DNA of 64,000 bases from Pseudomonadota bacterium (GTDB lineage: Bacteria > Myxococcota_A > UBA796 > CAJQPC01), in contig JAAESX010000080.1 in NCBI GenBank assembly GCA_024228935.1, positions 84,184 to 148,183 on the forward strand. Direction: 5' to 3'. Made by a program: the position numbers and the translations under genes. The notes under the pieces are model-generated. The model ran no database searches, was not told the origin of the DNA, and saw only the letters and a list, made by a program, of their open reading frames with translations. Positions 60,205-64,000 of the stretch are shown piece after piece (position 1 is the first letter of the stretch; each line of letters starts with the position of its first letter).

Positions 60205-60364
60205 GGCGTCAGGGTAGTCGACGATCGGGCGGACACTTTCTGGCCGATCGGGGTGTGAGGCTGCCTGTGTGAAGTCGCGCAGCCCGAAGCTCGAAACCGA
60301 TGATCGCGGGTCGGATCCTGGGGGGGGCGACGCAAGTGCGCATAGACACAGCCTCGATGCAAGA

Positions 60365-60380
60365 CCCCAAGATATTGGGT
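60365..60380 (+). promoter_or_regulatory. NrdR-box-like palindrome 1
   Basis: CCCCAAGATATTGGGT is a near-palindrome centred at about 60372.5 (six of eight base pairs symmetric) with the A/T-rich centre typical of NrdR boxes. It lies just upstream of and touching the -35 element of the ribonucleotide reductase promoter. Its partner box lies 33 bp downstream, close to three helical turns, the normal spacing for cooperative NrdR binding. NrdR represses reductase genes when ATP or dATP is plentiful. Confidence 0.75.
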
Positions 60381-60409
60381 TGACCTGTCAATCCGCACCC
60401 CCATATGTT
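60380..60409 (+). promoter_or_regulatory. Sigma70-like promoter of the nrdA-nrdB operon
   Basis: A -35 element TTGACC at 60380-60385 and a -10 element TATGTT at 60404-60409 are separated by 18 bp. The -10 lies inside palindrome 2, and the -35 adjoins palindrome 1, so repressor binding would block polymerase. Transcription would start near 60416, about 45 bp before the nrdA ATG. Confidence 0.65.
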
Positions 60410-60413
60410 GGGG
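60398..60413 (+). promoter_or_regulatory. NrdR-box-like palindrome 2
   Basis: CCCCCATATGTTGGGG (centre about 60405.5) mirrors palindrome 1 in sequence, with C-rich and G-rich ends and an AT centre. The centres are 33 bp apart. It covers the -10 region, the arrangement expected for an NrdR operator pair. nrdR itself is not in the window. Confidence 0.75.
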
Positions 60414-60459
60414 TGGTTCGATCGAACGCCCCCGCGGCCTGCCCGGCCCACCCCCCACC

Positions 60460-62865
60460 ATGACGCCCCTCTCGCACCTCCCCGGTGCCACTCAGCAGCA
60501 GAAGCTGGAGCCAGAAATGCAGCAGCAGACCGATCTGGTCGGCGCGGACACCGTTGTCCACGCCGCGGAGACCTCTCTTGTCGACTGGAGCGATCCGTTT
60601 GAGGACTACCTCGTCGAGCTCGCGTCCGACCTCGACGCCGTAGATGTCGCCGCACTCGTGGAGCGCGTCCGTCGGGCGTCCCCTCCCGGAACCACGTTCG
60701 AGGTGCTGAAGGGCGAAGCGATCCACACTGCCGCTGGCCTGACCTTCGAGGAGCCCCAGTACTCCCGTCTCGCCGCAGCGATCCTCGCCGACATGGTCCA
60801 GGACGAGGTCGCCGGGGCCGGCGCCCGCACGTTCACCGAGTCGATCGAGCTCGGCTATGCCGTCGGCCTCATCAACGAGCGTGTCCTCGGCCACACCCGC
60901 GCCTGGGCCAGCCAGCTGGACGCCGCGGTGGTCCCCAGCCGCGACGCCTCGTTCGAGTACTTCGGCCTGCGCACGCTGCGCGACCGGTACCTGCTGCGTC
61001 ACCCCACGACGCGAGCGCCGATCGAGACCCCCCAGTTCTTCTTCCTGCGCGTCGCGGTGGGCGTCTCGGACAACCTCGAGGACGCGCTCGAGCTGTACGA
61101 GCTCTTCAGCAGCCAGGACTACCTGCCGTCGAGCCCGACGCTGTTCAACGCCGCGACCACGCGCGAGCAGCTCTCGTCGTGCTTCCTGCTCGACTCGCCG
61201 CAGGACGATCTGCGCGACATCTACAAGCGCTACGCCGACATCGCGATGCTCTCGAAGTTCGCGGGCGGCATCGGCATGGCCTACAGCCGCGTCCGCTCCG
61301 ACGGCTCGCACATCAAGGGCACCAACGGCCACAGCCGCGGCATCGTGCCGTTCCTCAACACCCTCGACGCCAGCGTCGCCGCGGTGAACCAGGGCGGTCG
61401 ACGCAAGGGCGCTTGCTGCGTCTACCTCGAGCCGTGGCACCCGGACGTCGAGTCCTTCCTCGAGCTCCGTGACAACACGGGCGACGAGGCTCGCCGCACG
61501 CACAACCTGAACCTGTCCAACTGGATCCCGGACATCTTCATGCGGCGCGTCGAGGCCGACGAGCTGTGGTCGCTGATCGACCCCAAGGAAGTACCCGAGC
61601 TGGTCGACACCTACGGCCCCGAGTTCGACCGTCTCTACGAGCTGGCCGAGGCCGAGGGCCGCGTCATCCGCCAGATCCGCGCCCGTGACCTGTACGGCCG
61701 CATGATGCGGACGCTCGCCCAGACCGGAAACGGCTGGATGTGCTTCAAGGACGCCAGCAACCGGACCTGCAACCAGGCCGCGCTGCCCGAGAACGTCGTG
61801 CACCTCTCGAACCTCTGCACGGAGATCATCGAGGTCACCAACGAGGACGAGACGGCGGTCTGCAACCTCGGCTCGATCAACCTGCGCAAGCACGTGAACG
61901 CGGACGGCGTCGACTACGACAAGCTCGGACGCACCGTGCGCTTGGCTATCCGTCAGCTCGACCGCGTCATCGACCGCAATCTCTACCCCATCCCCGAGAC
62001 CCGGACGTCCAACGACAAGTGGCGTCCCGTCGGCCTGGGCTGCATGGGCCTGCAGGACGTGTTCTTCACGCTGCGTCTGGCGTTCGACAGCCCTGAGGCC
62101 CGCGAGATCAGCTTGCGCATCGCGGAGACGATCTACTTCCACGCGACCCAGGCCAGCTGCGAGCTGGCCGAGGAGCTCGGCGCGCACCCCGCGTTCGCCG
62201 ACACGTGGGCCGCCCGCGGCAAGCTGCAGCCGGACCTGTGGGGGCGTCTGCCCATCACGGACTTCGACTGGCAGGGCCTGCGGGACCGGGTCCAGGCCAA
62301 GGGCCTGCGCAACTCGCTGATGATCGCCATCGCCCCGACCGCCACCATCGCCTCGATCATGGGCATCTACGAGTGCATCGAGCCCCAGGTCAGCAACCTG
62401 TTCAAGCGCGAGACGCTGAGCGGCGAGTTCCTGCAGGTCAACCGGTACCTGGTGCGTGACCTGAAGGCGCGCGGCATGTGGACCGACGAGATCCGCGAGC
62501 AGCTCAAGATGGCCCAGGGCAGCGTCCAGATGATCGACGTGCCCGACGACATGAAGCAGCTCTACCGCACCGCGTGGGAGCTCAGCATGAAGGGCGTCAT
62601 CGATCTGGCCGCCGATCGCGGCGCCTACATCGACCAGTCCCAGTCCCTGAACCTGTTCGCCGAGCAGCCCACCATCGGGCGCCTCTCGAGCATGTACATG
62701 TACGCCTGGAAGTCCGGGCTGAAGACGACCTACTACATGCGCTCGCGGCCCGCGACGCGCATCAACATGACGGCGAAGAAGGGTGGGGTGAAGAAGACCT
62801 TCACCGAGGCTGAGAAGCTGGCCTGCTCGCTCGAGAACCCCGACTACTGCGAGGCCTGCCAGTAA
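60460..62865 (+). CDS. nrdA: Class I ribonucleotide reductase, large (catalytic) subunit
   Basis: 801 residues; it reduces ribonucleoside diphosphates to deoxyribonucleotides. Catalytic cysteines are C241 (SSCFLL), C453 with N451 and E455 (NLCTEI), and C468 (VCNLGS). The Tyr pair of the radical chain is in 'TTYYMRSR' and the regenerating C-terminal pair is CEAC. The N-terminal extension (about 25-110) corresponds to an ATP-cone but is shortened and lacks clear VxKRDG-type residues, so overall activity control may be reduced. ATG 60460 is used; an ATG at 60517 is alternative. Its stop overlaps the nrdB start by one base (TAATG). Regulated by the promoter and NrdR-like boxes upstream. Confidence 0.95.
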   Translation: MTPLSHLPGATQQQKLEPEMQQQTDLVGADTVVHAAETSLVDWSDPFEDYLVELASDLDAVDVAALVERVRRASPPGTTFEVLKGEAIHTAAGLTFEEPQYSRLAAAILADMVQDEVAGAGARTFTESIELGYAVGLINERVLGHTRAWASQLDAAVVPSRDASFEYFGLRTLRDRYLLRHPTTRAPIETPQFFFLRVAVGVSDNLEDALELYELFSSQDYLPSSPTLFNAATTREQLSSCFLLDSPQDDLRDIYKRYADIAMLSKFAGGIGMAYSRVRSDGSHIKGTNGHSRGIVPFLNTLDASVAAVNQGGRRKGACCVYLEPWHPDVESFLELRDNTGDEARRTHNLNLSNWIPDIFMRRVEADELWSLIDPKEVPELVDTYGPEFDRLYELAEAEGRVIRQIRARDLYGRMMRTLAQTGNGWMCFKDASNRTCNQAALPENVVHLSNLCTEIIEVTNEDETAVCNLGSINLRKHVNADGVDYDKLGRTVRLAIRQLDRVIDRNLYPIPETRTSNDKWRPVGLGCMGLQDVFFTLRLAFDSPEAREISLRIAETIYFHATQASCELAEELGAHPAFADTWAARGKLQPDLWGRLPITDFDWQGLRDRVQAKGLRNSLMIAIAPTATIASIMGIYECIEPQVSNLFKRETLSGEFLQVNRYLVRDLKARGMWTDEIREQLKMAQGSVQMIDVPDDMKQLYRTAWELSMKGVIDLAADRGAYIDQSQSLNLFAEQPTIGRLSSMYMYAWKSGLKTTYYMRSRPATRINMTAKKGGVKKTFTEAEKLACSLENPDYCEACQ

Positions 62866-63863
62866 TGCTGCTCGACCCCGGTCTGAACCTGACCCTGCGC
62901 CCGATGGCGTACCCCGAGTTCTACGAGATGTACCGCGCGGGCATCCGGAACACGTGGACCGTCGAAGAGGTGGACTTCTCCACCGACCTCGTCGATCTGC
63001 GCGAGAAGATCGGGCCCGGTGAGGCGCACCTGATCAACCGCCTGGTCGCGTTCTTCGCGACCGGCGACAGCATCGTCTCCAACAACCTGGTCCTGAACCT
63101 CTACAAGCACATCAACTCGCCCGAGGGGCGGATGTACCTGTCGCGCCAGCTCTACGAGGAGGCGCTGCACGTCCAGTTCTACCTGACGCTGCTGGACACC
63201 TACATCCCCGATCCGGTCAAGCGGCACGAGGCCTTCGCGGCCATCGAGACCATCCCTTCGATCAAGGCGAAGGGCGAGTTCTGCATGAAGTGGATGGACT
63301 CGATCCAGGATCTGGATCAGCTCAAAACCAAGGACGACCGCCGCCGCTTCGTCCTGAACGTCATCTGCTTCGCCTGCTGTGTGGAGGGCACGTTCTTCTT
63401 CGCCGCGTTCGCGTACGTCTACTTCCTGCGCAGCCGCGGTCTGCTCGACGGCCTGGCCGCCGGGACGAACTGGGTGTTCCGCGACGAGTCCATGCACATG
63501 AACTTCGCGTTCAAGGTGCTCGAGACCGTCCGCATGGAAGAGCCCGACCTGTTCGACGATGCCCTCGCCGGCCAGATCCGCGAGATGATGATCGAGGCCG
63601 TCGACACCGAGATGCTCTTCGCCGAGGACGTGCTGTCCGAAGGCGTCACCGGCCTCTCGCTGACCGACATGCGCAGCTACCTCGAGTGCGTCGCCGACCA
63701 GCGCCTCGCGACGCTGGGACTCGAGGCCGAGTTCGGCAGCGAGAACCCCTTCGCATTCATGGAGCTCCAGGACGTCCAGGAGCTCACCAACTTCTTCGAG
63801 CGTCGCGTCTCCGCCTACCAGATGGCGGTCGATGGCGAGGTCTCGTTCACGGAAGCCTTCTAG
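62865..63863 (+). CDS. nrdB: Class I ribonucleotide reductase, small (radical) subunit
   Basis: 332 residues, ferritin-like; it houses the diiron centre and tyrosyl radical for NrdA. Ligand motifs are visible: 'FFATGDSIVSNNL' (first Asp region), 'YEEALHVQFY' (Glu and His, with Tyr four residues after the His at the radical position) and 'FRDESMHMNF' (Glu and His). Keeping the Tyr argues for a class Ia/Ib-like radical rather than the Tyr-less class Ic. The C-terminus ends 'VSFTEAF', hydrophobic as needed for docking on NrdA. Coupled to nrdA by a TAATG overlap. Confidence 0.95.
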   Translation: MLLDPGLNLTLRPMAYPEFYEMYRAGIRNTWTVEEVDFSTDLVDLREKIGPGEAHLINRLVAFFATGDSIVSNNLVLNLYKHINSPEGRMYLSRQLYEEALHVQFYLTLLDTYIPDPVKRHEAFAAIETIPSIKAKGEFCMKWMDSIQDLDQLKTKDDRRRFVLNVICFACCVEGTFFFAAFAYVYFLRSRGLLDGLAAGTNWVFRDESMHMNFAFKVLETVRMEEPDLFDDALAGQIREMMIEAVDTEMLFAEDVLSEGVTGLSLTDMRSYLECVADQRLATLGLEAEFGSENPFAFMELQDVQELTNFFERRVSAYQMAVDGEVSFTEAF

Positions 63864-63890
63864 AGCGGCAATCACATAGTCACGCCGCTC
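63863..63890. terminator. Inverted repeat after nrdB
   Basis: GAGCGGC (63863-63869) and GCCGCTC (63884-63890) form a perfect 7-bp stem with a 14-base loop directly after the nrdB stop. It also covers the stop of the convergent transposase fragment, so it could serve both strands. No T-run follows. Confidence 0.4.
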
Positions 63891-64000
63891 GCTCGAACCG
63901 GTCGGCTGCGAAGCAGTTTTCAATGAAGGCGTAGCGGCAGAGATCGAAGACGTTGTGCTCGATGCCGACGTACCGAGCGCGTCGTCCCTGCCGGTTGCAG
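63880..64000 (-). CDS. C-terminus of a probable IS transposase (cut by window)
   Basis: About 40 residues ending at a TGA (63880-63882). The visible tail, 'RRARYVGIEHNVFDLCRYAF', has the look of the end of DDE transposases (IS5/IS1182-type, 'ARY.G...N.FDLRR.A...NL'). No inverted repeat of an insertion sequence is visible here because only the gene's last part lies in the window, and the convergent nrdB is only 16 bases away. The type of element is uncertain. Confidence 0.5.
   Translation of the reverse strand, partial: CNRQGRRARYVGIEHNVFDLCRYAFIENCFAADRFERAA

Overview
The window is a dense, high-GC stretch (clearly above 65% G+C by eye) with about 52 genes and almost no free space: no gap exceeds 300 bases, and the two largest are 23770-24052 (a repeat array) and 60205-60459 (a promoter and operator region). 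Neighbouring genes are repeatedly joined by ATGA, GTGA or TGATG stop/start overlaps, and GTG starts are common. Gene content suggests a Myxococcota/Deltaproteobacteria-like organism: serine/threonine kinases fused to ATPase and TPR modules, many lipoproteins, MopE-type Cys/Asp repeat proteins, PilZ proteins, a TPR-fused TonB-dependent receptor, a copper monooxygenase/cytochrome lipoprotein, and use of selenocysteine. This placement is inferred from gene content; there is no rRNA or marker gene in the window.

Layout. 1-2033 (minus): two lipoproteins, the first cut by the window edge. 2088-3712 (plus): a hypothetical gene and selD, which is itself a selenoprotein gene with an in-frame UGA and a recognisable bSECIS hairpin. 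3751-15232: three exported caspase-fold (C14) proteins, two of them large WD40 proteins, enclosing two tandem paralogous small lipoproteins. 15243-22819 (minus): an alpha/beta-hydrolase lipoprotein, SlyX, a double-PilZ protein, two lipoproteins, a TPR/TonB-dependent receptor and a Ser/Thr kinase. 22948-23769 (plus): a fatty acid hydroxylase-family protein, followed by a 28-bp dyad repeat array. 24053-31241 (minus): a frameshifted DUF3089 lipase-like gene, an LPG-synthase-type flippase-like protein, a polytopic membrane protein and a giant kinase/ATPase/TPR protein. 31317-33960: a membrane protein, a LytM endopeptidase, and rsgA on the other strand. 34041-39935 (minus): a MopE-like protein, a J-domain-like protein, a THUMP methyltransferase and a second giant kinase.

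39986-51518: an SDR, a response regulator, an AhpD-like selenoprotein (CxxU, UGA in frame), a CPBP protease, lipoproteins, a DUF4442 protein, a DUF2779 protein, the cytochrome c/copper monooxygenase lipoprotein, an acyltransferase-like protein, a primase-like protein and a STAS-like protein. 51622-58341 (plus): a hypothetical protein, a GT2 glycosyltransferase, a radical SAM protein and two lipoproteins. 58471-60204 (minus): a long MopE-repeat lipoprotein. 60460-63863 (plus): class I ribonucleotide reductase nrdA-nrdB behind a sigma70-like promoter overlapped by two NrdR-box-like palindromes. 63880-64000 (minus): the C-terminus of a probable transposase.

The most notable points are the two UGA-decoded selenoprotein genes (a standard gene caller would mis-start selD and split the AhpD-like gene in two), the exported caspase/WD40 cluster with its paralogous lipoproteins, and the extremely short, uncharged signal peptides shared by most exported proteins here.
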